This document shows positions 16,233 through 24,333 of a stretch of 36,792 nucleotides of DNA, in pieces; position 1 is the first letter of the stretch, and every line of letters begins with the position of its first letter. A program made the position numbers and the translations under genes. The notes beneath the pieces were generated by a model. That model was not told the origin of the DNA, ran no database searches, and saw nothing but the letters and a program-made list of their open reading frames with translations. The DNA is from Dehalococcoidales bacterium (lineage in GTDB: Bacteria; Chloroflexota; Dehalococcoidia; Dehalococcoidales; RBG-16-60-22). The stretch lies in assembly GCA_030606585.1 (NCBI GenBank), contig JAUWGD010000002.1, positions 1 through 36,792 of the forward strand. The letters run 5' to 3'.

Positions 16233-17711
16233 ATGAGCATACCTAAAGAAGCTTATCAGACACTGCAATCCATTGTCGGGCCCGAATGGGTTAGTGATGA
16301 CCCGGCCATCTGTGAAGCCGACCGCTACTGTAGTCTGTCCGACCCTACCGATGAAAAACGCCGGCCCGGATGCAGCATCGAGCCGTCCAGCACCGATGAG
16401 GTACAGGCTATCGTCAAAGTAGCCAACCGGTACAAGCTGCCCTTCGTGGTTACCAGTACTTTCTACAGTTCCGGTACCTACGCCAGGAAGGAAAACTCCA
16501 TCCTCATCGATTTGAAGCGGATGAATAAGCTCGAGATAGATGAGAAAAACCAGTACGCTATTGTCGAGCCGGGAGTGACCTTCTCCGCCCTTCAGGCAGA
16601 CCTGTTTAAGATGGGACTTTGTACCTTCGTGCCGGGATGCGGCGGCCAGGCTTCCGTCGTAGCCAATACGGTCAATATGGGTGATGCTCCTATCGGCTGG
16701 AGGCACGGCCTCGGTTATCAGCGGCTGCTGGGCGTCGAGTGGGTGCTGCCCGAGGGTGATATACTGAAGATGGGCTCGCTTTCAAATGCGAATGATTTCT
16801 TCTGGGGCGAGGGACCCGGTCCCGACCTGCGCGGTCTGCTGCGGGGATGCGCCGGCCACCAGTCGAAGCTCGGGATTATCACCCGGATTGGCGTCAAGGT
16901 ATTCCCCTTCATTTCCGAAGAGCTCGAACCGTCCGGCTGGTCATACCATACCACCATGATGTTACCGACCAACAGGTTTAAATGGTATAATATCCGTTTT
17001 TACTCCCACGAGGATATCATCAATGCCATGTTCGAAATAGGCCGGTGTGAGATAGCTCTGGTGGTAATGACGGTACCCCCGATATTCAGGGGTGTCGCCA
17101 GGAGCAGGGGTGTGGGCTGCGGCGGGTTCTGGGAGTACTGGAAGGAAGCGGGACCCAAGCTCGCGCGGAAGCAGGAAGACCTCAGGGTATTGCTGTATGG
17201 TATCGGTTCAGACAAACGCCTGGAATACGAAGAGAAGGTTTTGCTGGATATAGTCAAGGATTTCAACGGCTCGGCCCGTGAAGCGCCCTGCCAGGATGAA
17301 ACGAACTTCATGGCCGCCGATGCCATCTGCGCTAATGTCGTCGGGGGGAGGTTCGCTTCCGAGGTCTCTTACGAGTCCATCAACCAGGCCACGAGGTACA
17401 GCAAGGAAGTCGATAAAATAACGGACGCACATAGACCTCCGATATTGCAGGAATACAACACCACGGACTGGATTTGCCCTTATGAACTTGGATATGTCGC
17501 CAAGATGGAATGCCTGCGTATGGCGGCCGCTGAAGATAATTATGCGCTGCAGGAGTGGAAGCGCGACGTCGAGGTAGTCTGCGCCGAAAGAGGCGCTTAC
17601 GCACTGGTACCCAATAGTGACGTTTTCGGTCCCGTCTGGGGGAACTACCCTGAAAAAGAAGATAAAATCAGGGCAGCCTTTGACCCTAACCACGTTTCTT
17701 CTCCTGAATAG
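16233..17711 (+). CDS. FAD-binding oxidoreductase B of trio 1 (4-cresol dehydrogenase-like)
   Basis: A 492-residue PCMH/VAO-family flavoprotein, clearly different from subunit A. The first FAD segment spans FVVTSTFYSSG (71-81) and the second is AIVEPGVTFSAL (109-120). The middle carries GYQRLLGVEWVLPEGDILKMGS and GPGPDLRGLLRG, typical of the 4-cresol dehydrogenase/eugenol hydroxylase branch. The ending FDPNHVSSPE stops a few residues earlier than the usual 'NPGRL' tail. It follows the Fe-S gene by 22 nt (AAAGGAG before ATG) and precedes the dehydratase by 27 nt. Its paralogue 28689-27016 is about 65 residues longer. Within the trio it probably provides the second flavin or the substrate site; which subunit binds substrate cannot be told. 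Confidence 0.85.
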   Translation: MSIPKEAYQTLQSIVGPEWVSDDPAICEADRYCSLSDPTDEKRRPGCSIEPSSTDEVQAIVKVANRYKLPFVVTSTFYSSGTYARKENSILIDLKRMNKLEIDEKNQYAIVEPGVTFSALQADLFKMGLCTFVPGCGGQASVVANTVNMGDAPIGWRHGLGYQRLLGVEWVLPEGDILKMGSLSNANDFFWGEGPGPDLRGLLRGCAGHQSKLGIITRIGVKVFPFISEELEPSGWSYHTTMMLPTNRFKWYNIRFYSHEDIINAMFEIGRCEIALVVMTVPPIFRGVARSRGVGCGGFWEYWKEAGPKLARKQEDLRVLLYGIGSDKRLEYEEKVLLDIVKDFNGSAREAPCQDETNFMAADAICANVVGGRFASEVSYESINQATRYSKEVDKITDAHRPPILQEYNTTDWICPYELGYVAKMECLRMAAAEDNYALQEWKRDVEVVCAERGAYALVPNSDVFGPVWGNYPEKEDKIRAAFDPNHVSSPE

Positions 17712-17738
17712 GCGACTGGCCTGTAAAAAGGAGGCGAT

Positions 17739-19205
17739 ATGTTAAAGACAGCGCGTGAGTATACAGAAAGTCTGCGCCAGCTGAAACTGAACCTTTATCT
17801 GCTTGGCGAAAAGGTCGAGGACTGGGTTGATGAACCCATCATCAAGCCGTCAACCAATGCGGTAGCCATGACCTACAAGCTCGCCCACGAACCCGAAAAC
17901 GAGGCCCTGGCCGTCACGGAGTCCATGCTCACGGGGAAGAAGGTCAACAGGTTCATCTCCCTCTTCAAGAGCCCCGACGATATGGTCAGAAAAATTAAAC
18001 TGCAGAGAGAGCTGGGGCAGAGGACGGCCTGCTGCTTCCAGAGGTGTGTCGGCATGGACGGCATCAATGCTACCTTCAGCACTACTTTTGAAATCGATGA
18101 GAAATTCGGTACCGATTATCACCAGAGGTTTAAAAAATGGCTCGAATATATCCAGGAGAATGACCTGACTGTTGCCGGGGCCATGACCGATGTCAAGGGA
18201 CACCGCGGCGTGGCGCCCAGCCAGCAGAAAGACCCGGATATGTTCGTCCACATCTCCGAACGCCGGGATGACGGTATCATCATCCGTGGGGGCAAGGCCA
18301 ATATCACCGGGACAATAAATTCGCACGAGATGCTGCTCATGCCCACCCTCAGGATGCGGGAGGACGATAAAGACTACGCCGTCTGCTGTGCGGTACCCAC
18401 CGATGCCAAAGGGATAACCCACATCTATGGCCGGCAGTCCTGCGACACCCGCAAGCTGGAGGAAGGCGATATTGATGTCGGTAACTACGGCTTCGGCGGA
18501 CAAGAGACCCTGACCGTCTTCGAGGATGTCTTCGTCCCCTGGGAACGGGTCTTCATGAGCGGCGAATATGATTTCGCCATCATGCTGGTGGAACGTTTCG
18601 CCGCCTATCACCGACAGAGCTACGGCGGCTGCAAACCCGGCATCGCCGATGTCCTCATCGGTGCCACCGCCTCCATGGCCGATTACAACGGTGTGCGCCG
18701 GGCGGCTCATATCAGGGAAAAAATCGGGGAAATGATTCACCTCTCCGAGACAATACACGCCTGCGGTCTTGCCAGTGCCCACGAGGCCTGGAAGACCAAG
18801 GCGGGTAACTACCAGGCTCATATACTCCTGGCTAATGTATGCAAGCACAATACGACCAGATTCCCCTACGAGATAACCCGGCTTGCCGAGGACATCGCCG
18901 GGGGCATACTGGTCACCACCCCCTCCGAGAAGGACTTCAGACACCCGGAGATAGGAAAAATTATTGACAAGTACCTTAAAGGCGACCCCGCTTACTCCAC
19001 GGAGGAACGCTATCGCATGCTGTCGCTTATACACGCCATGTGCTTTGGCGTGGTGGCGCCCAGTTATCATACCGAGTCGATGCATGGCGCCGGTTCGCCG
19101 CAGGCGCAAAAGATTATGATTGAGCGCGAGACAGACATGGAGGCTAAACAACGCTTTGCCCGCAGTATCGCGGGCATCGATACACGAGAAGACCCGCTCG
19201 GTTAA
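17739..19205 (+). CDS. abfD: 4-hydroxybutyryl-CoA dehydratase / vinylacetyl-CoA isomerase
   Basis: A 488-residue FAD and 4Fe-4S enzyme that converts 4-hydroxybutyryl-CoA to crotonyl-CoA by a ketyl-radical mechanism. It matches the Clostridium aminobutyricum enzyme along its whole length (recalled sequence). All four cluster ligands are retained: Cys99 and Cys103 (CCFQRC), His291 and Cys298 (YHRQSYGGC). Further signatures are YGRQSCDTRK, FGGQETLTVF, RFPYEITRLAEDIAGG and ESMHGAGSPQAQ. The family also contains 4-hydroxyphenylacetate 3-monooxygenases, but those lack the cluster ligands. It is cytoplasmic and oxygen-sensitive, strong evidence for an anaerobic host. AAGGAGG stands before the ATG. 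The co-transcribed CoA-transferase and iron alcohol dehydrogenase fit a 4-hydroxybutyrate pathway. Confidence 0.95.
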   Translation: MLKTAREYTESLRQLKLNLYLLGEKVEDWVDEPIIKPSTNAVAMTYKLAHEPENEALAVTESMLTGKKVNRFISLFKSPDDMVRKIKLQRELGQRTACCFQRCVGMDGINATFSTTFEIDEKFGTDYHQRFKKWLEYIQENDLTVAGAMTDVKGHRGVAPSQQKDPDMFVHISERRDDGIIIRGGKANITGTINSHEMLLMPTLRMREDDKDYAVCCAVPTDAKGITHIYGRQSCDTRKLEEGDIDVGNYGFGGQETLTVFEDVFVPWERVFMSGEYDFAIMLVERFAAYHRQSYGGCKPGIADVLIGATASMADYNGVRRAAHIREKIGEMIHLSETIHACGLASAHEAWKTKAGNYQAHILLANVCKHNTTRFPYEITRLAEDIAGGILVTTPSEKDFRHPEIGKIIDKYLKGDPAYSTEERYRMLSLIHAMCFGVVAPSYHTESMHGAGSPQAQKIMIERETDMEAKQRFARSIAGIDTREDPLG

Positions 19206-19227
19206 ACCCGGGAAAGGAGGCGACATT

Positions 19228-20421
19228 ATGTCTTACTTTCTGAGTCCTAAAAAAATCCTGTTCGGAAAAAACATGTTGAGGAGGTTGGGCGCCGAGCTTG
19301 AAGGCCGCGGCAATAAAGCCATTTTAATTACAGATAAAAACATGGTCAAGCTCAGCGGAGAACTTGTCGAGGCGGTCAAGGCTGCCGGATACGAGGTTAA
19401 TATCTGGGACGGAGCGGAGCCGGAACCTTCGACGGCGGGCGCCATCGAGGCCGGCAAGTTGCTAAAAGAGTTCAAACCCCAGCTGGTTATCGGGTTCGGC
19501 GGGGGTTCGGTGCTGGACACGGCCAAAGCAGCCTGGGTGCTCTATGAGAACGCGGAAATCGTCCCGGAAGAAATCACGTCCGTTAATGTAAAGTCAAAAC
19601 TGAGCCCGCAGAAGAAAGCCAGATTCATGACCGTCCCTACCACCAGCGGCACCGGCTCGGATGTCACCTGGGCTATCGTGCTCTCGGAGGCCGCCGAACA
19701 CCGCAAGGTTGGCTTCGCCAACACGGAAATAGTGCCCGATATTACGCTGCTGGTCCCCGAATTTACCGCCGGCATGCCCAGGGCGCTGACGGCCAGCACC
19801 GGTCTGGACGTTCTGGGGCACGCCCTCGACGGATACACCGCCAGGCAGCAGACCGATTTCAGTGACGGACTCTGCCTGCAGGCCATGAAGCTGGCCTTCG
19901 AGTGGCTTCCCAGGGCCTGCGCCAACGGAGAAGACCTCGTCGCCAGGGAGAAAATGCAGAACGCCGCCACCGTGGCCGGTCTGGGATTCGGCAACAGCAA
20001 TACCTCACTCTGCCATGCCCTGGCACATACGCTCGGTGCTACTTTTAACATACCTCACGGTCGCTCCGTAGGCATAACATTACCTTACTCGCTGGAATAT
20101 ATCGCCGCCAATCCCGCCATCGAGGGGGCTCCCGACCCGGTGGAGAGGCTCAGCACCGCCGCCAGATTTGCCGGTATTAAAGATGAATCAGACCAAGCAG
20201 CCATTAAAAAGCTGATTCAGAAATTAAGAGACCTGGCGAAGGAAACGGGTGAGCCGCTGAGCCTGAAGGAAGCCGGCATCACGGAACAGCAGATGAACGA
20301 TAACCTGGACACCCTGGTCACCCTCGCCGGCAACGATGTCAATATGTACTCCAGTCCCTGCGAATGCCAGGACGAGAAGCTCCGCCAGCTCTTCCAGGAC
20401 ATCTGGAAAGGGACGATTTAA
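19228..20421 (+). CDS. Iron-dependent alcohol dehydrogenase (4-hydroxybutyrate dehydrogenase-like)
   Basis: A 397-residue group III alcohol dehydrogenase. NAD(P) binding: GFGGGSVLDTAKA (89-101) and TTSGTGSDVT (138-147). The metal ligands are Asp194, His198 (GLDVLGHALDGY), His263 and His277 (CHALAHTLGATFNIPHG). The likely reaction is interconversion of succinate semialdehyde and 4-hydroxybutyrate or a related aldehyde/alcohol pair. This rests on position: the stop of the 4-hydroxybutyryl-CoA dehydratase is 22 nt upstream. An in-frame upstream ATG at 19120 lies inside the dehydratase gene, whereas AAAGGAGGCGAC directly precedes ATG 19228. It is the last gene before the hairpin repeat at 20431, which may end or attenuate the transcript. 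Confidence 0.9.
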   Translation: MSYFLSPKKILFGKNMLRRLGAELEGRGNKAILITDKNMVKLSGELVEAVKAAGYEVNIWDGAEPEPSTAGAIEAGKLLKEFKPQLVIGFGGGSVLDTAKAAWVLYENAEIVPEEITSVNVKSKLSPQKKARFMTVPTTSGTGSDVTWAIVLSEAAEHRKVGFANTEIVPDITLLVPEFTAGMPRALTASTGLDVLGHALDGYTARQQTDFSDGLCLQAMKLAFEWLPRACANGEDLVAREKMQNAATVAGLGFGNSNTSLCHALAHTLGATFNIPHGRSVGITLPYSLEYIAANPAIEGAPDPVERLSTAARFAGIKDESDQAAIKKLIQKLRDLAKETGEPLSLKEAGITEQQMNDNLDTLVTLAGNDVNMYSSPCECQDEKLRQLFQDIWKGTI

Positions 20422-20430
20422 AAACAGTTC

Positions 20431-20504
20431 GTCATTGCGAGCGTAGTGAAGCAATCCGCTACCCTGACAACGGATTGCTGCGGCACTTCGTGCCTCGCAA
20501 TGAC
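20431..20504. repeat. Interspersed hairpin repeat (GTCATTGCGAG family)
   Basis: An imperfect inverted repeat with outer arms GTCATTGCGAG / CTCGCAATGAC and inner arms GCAATCCG / CGGATTGC. Elements with these ends occur dispersed in many bacterial genomes, usually between genes. The unequal middles of the arms (GCGTAGTGAA against CGGCACTTCGTGC) are typical of this class. It lies 10 bp after the alcohol dehydrogenase stop and could fold into a transcript-ending or RNA-stabilising hairpin. No transposase is present, so any mobility would be in trans. Confidence 0.85.
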
Positions 20505-20546
20505 ATCGGGGATTCGGATTAAGGAGAAAATTAAGGAGCAATAGAT

Positions 20547-21407
20547 ATGCCTGTTTGCCAGGCTAACGGCATTAACATTAATTACAGGGTATATGGCGAG
20601 GGGTTCCCCCTGGTCTTAAGCCATCCCTTCTCAGCCAGCCTGGAGTTCTGGGCAAACCTGATTCAAAGCCTGCCGCCTCAATACCAGGTTATTGCCTATG
20701 ATGTCCGTGGCCACGGCCTGTCCTCAGCGCCGGCCGGGGAGGAGAATTACACTCTGGATATCCTCGTGGAAGACCTGCATCACCTGCTGGAACATTTAAA
20801 AATAGAGAAAGCTTATATCGGCGGCCTTTCGCTGGGCGGCGCCATATCGCTGGGTTACGCCGGCCGCCACCCCGAGACCGTAAAAGCCCTGCTTATCTTC
20901 GATATTCACGGCGGCTTTTCCCCGCCTGCCGACCCCGCTATGAAGGCCGCCATGGCCGAGGGGCGGGAAAAGGGTGAAAAGTACGCCATGGAAAGAGGCA
21001 TGGCCGATTTCGCCCGGCGGCAGCTTGCCACCGGGTCCGCTTTCCCCCCCGTCCCCGACGACGAAGCCCTTCAGGAGCAATACGTCGAAAGAATGGCAAA
21101 ATTCCCGGTTAACGGGTATATCGGCGTCGGCCGGGCCTCGCCCTGGGAAGAAGAATGGCAGCGCGAAGTGGCCGACAATGTGAGTGTAGCCACCCTGATA
21201 ACCGTCGGCAGCGACGACCTGCCCATGGTAGTATCGGGCACGAGTATATTACACGAGCACATCAAGGGTTCGCGCTACGTGGTGATAAAGGGCTCCGTTC
21301 ATGAAACGGCGCGGTGGCGCCCCGATGCATTCAATCAGGCTGTTATCGAGTTTCTCGATGCGGTAGAGGCGGGCAAACCGGTGGCGGGAGAAATGACCCT
21401 GGGCTAA
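20547..21407 (+). CDS. Alpha/beta hydrolase (3-oxoadipate enol-lactonase-like)
   Basis: A 286-residue alpha/beta-hydrolase. The nucleophile elbow is GLSLGG with Ser95; YDVRGHGLS (51-59) is the usual strand-4 segment, VGSDD (about 221) provides a candidate acid, and VHETARWRPDAF (about 251) the catalytic His. There is no signal peptide, so it is cytoplasmic. Members hydrolyse lactones, esters, C-C bonds of ring-cleavage products, or thioesters. AAGGAGCAATAGAT precedes the ATG. It is the first gene after the 20431-20504 repeat and stands 111 nt before the transhydroxylase-like enzyme, so it might act on a product of that enzyme. Confidence 0.85.
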   Translation: MPVCQANGININYRVYGEGFPLVLSHPFSASLEFWANLIQSLPPQYQVIAYDVRGHGLSSAPAGEENYTLDILVEDLHHLLEHLKIEKAYIGGLSLGGAISLGYAGRHPETVKALLIFDIHGGFSPPADPAMKAAMAEGREKGEKYAMERGMADFARRQLATGSAFPPVPDDEALQEQYVERMAKFPVNGYIGVGRASPWEEEWQREVADNVSVATLITVGSDDLPMVVSGTSILHEHIKGSRYVVIKGSVHETARWRPDAFNQAVIEFLDAVEAGKPVAGEMTLG

Positions 21408-21452
21408 GATACCGACAGCCGTTAGCTATAAATTATAAAAACATGCCGTTTA

Positions 21453-21487
21453 TTGATTGGTGCAATCGGTAGCCCGATTATGATAAT
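21453..21487 (+). promoter_or_regulatory. Possible promoter/operator before the transhydroxylase-like gene
   Basis: In the 111-bp gap there are TTGATT (21453-21458) or TTGGTG (21457-21462), and TATGAT/GATAAT at 21479-21487; spacings are 16 to 20 bp depending on the pairing. Two small inverted repeats overlap here (GATTG-gtg-CAATC and ATCGG-tagc-CCGAT). Weak support. Confidence 0.25.
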
Positions 21488-21518
21488 ATTAAGCAAATTC
21501 TAAACCTGTGGAGGCAAA

Positions 21519-24158
21519 ATGGTACCGAATAACAGTAACCCCGGAAGAGCAGCCAAGGGTGAGAAAAGTGTTTGTAAAGGGCTTGGTTTCTGCTCGATAT
21601 CAGGGGACGCGAATTCCTCTGTCGTTGATGTCAAAGATGGAAAAATCGTCAGGATTAGACCGCTGCACTATGACTGGAAATATAAACCAGAAGAATTCAA
21701 CCCGTGGAAGATGGAGGCGCGCGGTCAGACTTTCGAGCCCAGCATGAAATCGTTAATCGGGCCTTTCAGCCTGGCTTACAAGAAGCGGGCTTTATCCCCC
21801 AACCGGATTCTGTATCCGCTAAAGAGAGTCGATTGGGACCCCAACGGAGAAAGAAATACCCAGAATCGCGGGAAGAGCGGCTATGTTAGAATCTCCTGGG
21901 ATGAAGCCCTGGATATAATCGCCAGCGAGATAAAGAGGTTAAATAATAAATACGGGCCTACCACCATACTTGCCCAGGCGGACGGTCACGGGGAGACAAA
22001 AACCGTACACGCCGCCCACGGCTGCCAGAGAAGGCTCCTCGACCTCCTGGGGGGATATACCATACAGATGAGGAACCCGGACAGCTGGGAGGGGTGGTAC
22101 TGGGGCGCCAAGCATACCTGGGGATGCGAAAACCTGGGCCAGATGTATCCTTTGACCAATGTGATACCGGATATTTGCGACCACTCGGAGGTTGTACTGT
22201 TCTGGGGCTGTGACATGGAGACCACCCCCTGGGGCTGGCAGGGACAGCTGCCCAGCCGGTTATGCTATTGGTTCACCGAGCTGGGAATAAAGCAGTTATA
22301 CATCTGCCCGGACCTCAACTACGGGGCGGCGGTCCATGCCGATAAATGGATACCCATTAGACCCAATACCGATGCCGCCATGCGCCTGGCCATAGCCTGG
22401 GTCTGGCTTACCGAAGGCACCTATGATAAAGAGTATATCAAGACACATGCCTTCGGATTCGACAAATTCGCGGATTACGTCCTGGGTAAGGAGGACGGGG
22501 TACCCAAGACACCCAGGTGGGCGGAAGACAAGTCCGGGGTTCCCTCCCGGATTATCAAAGCTCTGGCCAGGGAATGGGCCTCCAAAGCGACATCTATAGC
22601 GCACGGCAACGGCGGTTCCTCCATCAGGGGCCCTTACTCGACCGAACCCGCCAGGATTGAGGTCTTGCTGCTGGGCATGCAGGGACTTGGTAAGCCCGGC
22701 GCGCACTTTGTAAAAATGATTGAATGGGGCCTGTTCTTCGACCCGGGCTGGTATCCCATGCCCAGTCCCAAAGAGCTGCCGGACGTTAATGCCGCCGGCC
22801 ACGGGCAGCGGGTAGGCAGCCCGGCGGTGCAGAGGGGAGTGGCTGCTGATGGTGAAGAACTGGAGCATTTCCCCAAATCGTTCATACCCAAGACCCTCAT
22901 TCACGATGCCATCCTTAATCCTCCCCTCACCTGGTACGGTACCACCAGCGCCGGTTTCCCGCGCGACGACCAGTTTGTCCAGTATAAATACCCCGCCGAC
23001 GGTTGTGCTGAAATCCACATGATATGGTCCGATACGCCCTGCTTGCTGACATGCTGGAACGACAGCAACAGCGTCGCCAAAGCGTACCAGAGCCCGAAAA
23101 TCGAGTTCATGCTGGTGCAGCATCCCTGGATGGAGAACGACTGTCTCTTCGCCGATATCCTTCTGCCCGTCAATACCAAGTTCGAGGAAGAGGATATCGC
23201 CACGGATAACTTCAGCGGCCAGTTCAGTACCATCATGTATGAGGACCAATGCATTGAACCCAAAGGTGAGTCCAAGACCGACTACGAGGTAGTCTGTATG
23301 ATAGCCGAGAAGATGGGTCTGCTGAAAGAATACACCAGGGGCAGGTCAATAAAAGAGTGGATAAAGTTCGGCTTTGACCATGCGGAAATCTCCCCCGCGA
23401 TAAGCTATGAAGAACTAAAGGAGAAAGGCTATTTCGTTTTACCCACCGACCCGGACTGGAAGAAGAAAGAGGTCGGCTTGAGTGGTTTCGCTAAAGACCC
23501 GGTGAAAAACCCGCTGAATACTCCTTCCGGTAAGATTGAATTCTATTCCCAGAGTCTCGCGGAGCACTTCCCTGACGATGACGAGAGACCGCCGGTTCCC
23601 CACTGGATTGAAAAGGGCTCGGGCCACGATGAAAGCGTTTCCAGCGTCAGGACTAAAGACTACCCCCTGCTCATAATATCCAACCACGGCCGCTGGAGGG
23701 TGCATGCCAATCTCGATGATATCAGCTGGTTCCATGAAATCGAAACCTGTAAAGTCATCGGGGCGGACGGGTACCATTATGAGCCTATCTGGATTCACCC
23801 GACAGATGCTGAAGAGAGGGGCATCGCCCACGGAGACGTGGTTAACGTATTCAACGAGAGGGGCGGTGTTCTCGTGGGCGCTTACTTGACGGAGAGAATA
23901 ATGCCCGGCACTGTTTACGTAGACCACGGAGCCCGGTACGACCCGATAGTCGTCGGTGAGCTTGACAGGGGAGGCGCCATCAATACCATTTCCCCACACA
24001 GCATTACCTCCAGGAACTGCGCCGGGATGGCTACCAGCGGCTACCTGGTGGAAGTAGCGACCGTCGACCTGGACGAAATGAGGAGGCAGTACCCCGAAGC
24101 CTTCAACAGGCCGTACGATAAGGCTACCGGGCAACTTATAGAGCGAGTCATGGTTTAA
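21519..24158 (+). CDS. Transhydroxylase-like molybdopterin enzyme, large subunit
   Basis: An 879-residue DMSO-reductase-family protein that, from memory, follows the large subunit of pyrogallol-phloroglucinol transhydroxylase (Pelobacter acidigallici). Shared segments include WKMEARGQTF (63-72), DPNGERN, NPDSWEGWYWG (186-196) and WAEDKSGVP. Like that enzyme it lacks the N-terminal CxxCxxxC cluster of most family members. His157, Asp188 and Ser189 line up with transhydroxylase active-site His144, Asp174 and metal ligand Ser175. The Tyr404 region ('PGY') reads PGWYP here, so that residue may be shifted or lost. The same subfamily holds resorcinol hydroxylase and phenylacetyl-CoA oxidoreductase large subunits. 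No Fe-S partner is adjacent; the only candidate here is the truncated gene at 1-125. GGAGG is just before the ATG. Confidence 0.87.
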   Translation: MVPNNSNPGRAAKGEKSVCKGLGFCSISGDANSSVVDVKDGKIVRIRPLHYDWKYKPEEFNPWKMEARGQTFEPSMKSLIGPFSLAYKKRALSPNRILYPLKRVDWDPNGERNTQNRGKSGYVRISWDEALDIIASEIKRLNNKYGPTTILAQADGHGETKTVHAAHGCQRRLLDLLGGYTIQMRNPDSWEGWYWGAKHTWGCENLGQMYPLTNVIPDICDHSEVVLFWGCDMETTPWGWQGQLPSRLCYWFTELGIKQLYICPDLNYGAAVHADKWIPIRPNTDAAMRLAIAWVWLTEGTYDKEYIKTHAFGFDKFADYVLGKEDGVPKTPRWAEDKSGVPSRIIKALAREWASKATSIAHGNGGSSIRGPYSTEPARIEVLLLGMQGLGKPGAHFVKMIEWGLFFDPGWYPMPSPKELPDVNAAGHGQRVGSPAVQRGVAADGEELEHFPKSFIPKTLIHDAILNPPLTWYGTTSAGFPRDDQFVQYKYPADGCAEIHMIWSDTPCLLTCWNDSNSVAKAYQSPKIEFMLVQHPWMENDCLFADILLPVNTKFEEEDIATDNFSGQFSTIMYEDQCIEPKGESKTDYEVVCMIAEKMGLLKEYTRGRSIKEWIKFGFDHAEISPAISYEELKEKGYFVLPTDPDWKKKEVGLSGFAKDPVKNPLNTPSGKIEFYSQSLAEHFPDDDERPPVPHWIEKGSGHDESVSSVRTKDYPLLIISNHGRWRVHANLDDISWFHEIETCKVIGADGYHYEPIWIHPTDAEERGIAHGDVVNVFNERGGVLVGAYLTERIMPGTVYVDHGARYDPIVVGELDRGGAINTISPHSITSRNCAGMATSGYLVEVATVDLDEMRRQYPEAFNRPYDKATGQLIERVMV

Positions 24159-24203
24159 AAAGCTCCCGCTCGTTTTCCTAAAGTAAATACGGAACTTCCC
24201 CGC

Positions 24204-24301
24204 TGTCATTCCCGCGCAGGCGGGAATCCAGAGGAGGAGTGGTGGTCTGGATTCTCGGGTCAAGCCTTCAGGCTGACTCAGGCTGAAGCCCGAGAATGAC
24301 A
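24204..24301. repeat. Interspersed inverted repeat (TGTCATTCCCGC family)
   Basis: The left end is TGTCATTCCCGCGCAGGCGGGAATCCAG-like (24204-24231), with its own CCCGC/GCGGG stem. The right part begins TCTGGATTCTCGGG and ends CCCGAGAATGACA, so the termini TGTCATT / AATGACA are inverted. Inside, TTCTCGGG pairs with CCCGAGAA, and CTTCAG pairs with CTGAAG. Such elements are common intergenic repeats in environmental bacteria. It fills most of the 175-bp gap between the transhydroxylase-like gene and ubiX. Its outer heptamer matches the outer end of the 20431 repeat (TCATT / AATGA). Confidence 0.85.
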
Positions 24302-24333
24302 TTATAAGACTATCTCGGTGAGGTATAACGGGA

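Noticed and set aside
17739..19205. 4-hydroxyphenylacetate 3-monooxygenase (HpaB)
   Set aside because: All four 4Fe-4S ligands of 4-hydroxybutyryl-CoA dehydratase are present at nearly the same residue numbers; monooxygenases lack them.
17850..19226. 458-codon open frame antisense to the dehydratase gene
   Set aside because: It is a shadow of the well-identified 4-hydroxybutyryl-CoA dehydratase; the translation has no recognisable domain. The same applies to the antisense frames at 9378-10157, 15095-16078, 22296-23249 and 23439-24437.
20431..20504. Ordinary rho-independent terminator
   Set aside because: No T-tract follows the hairpin, and the arm sequences match a dispersed repeat type; it may still slow transcription.
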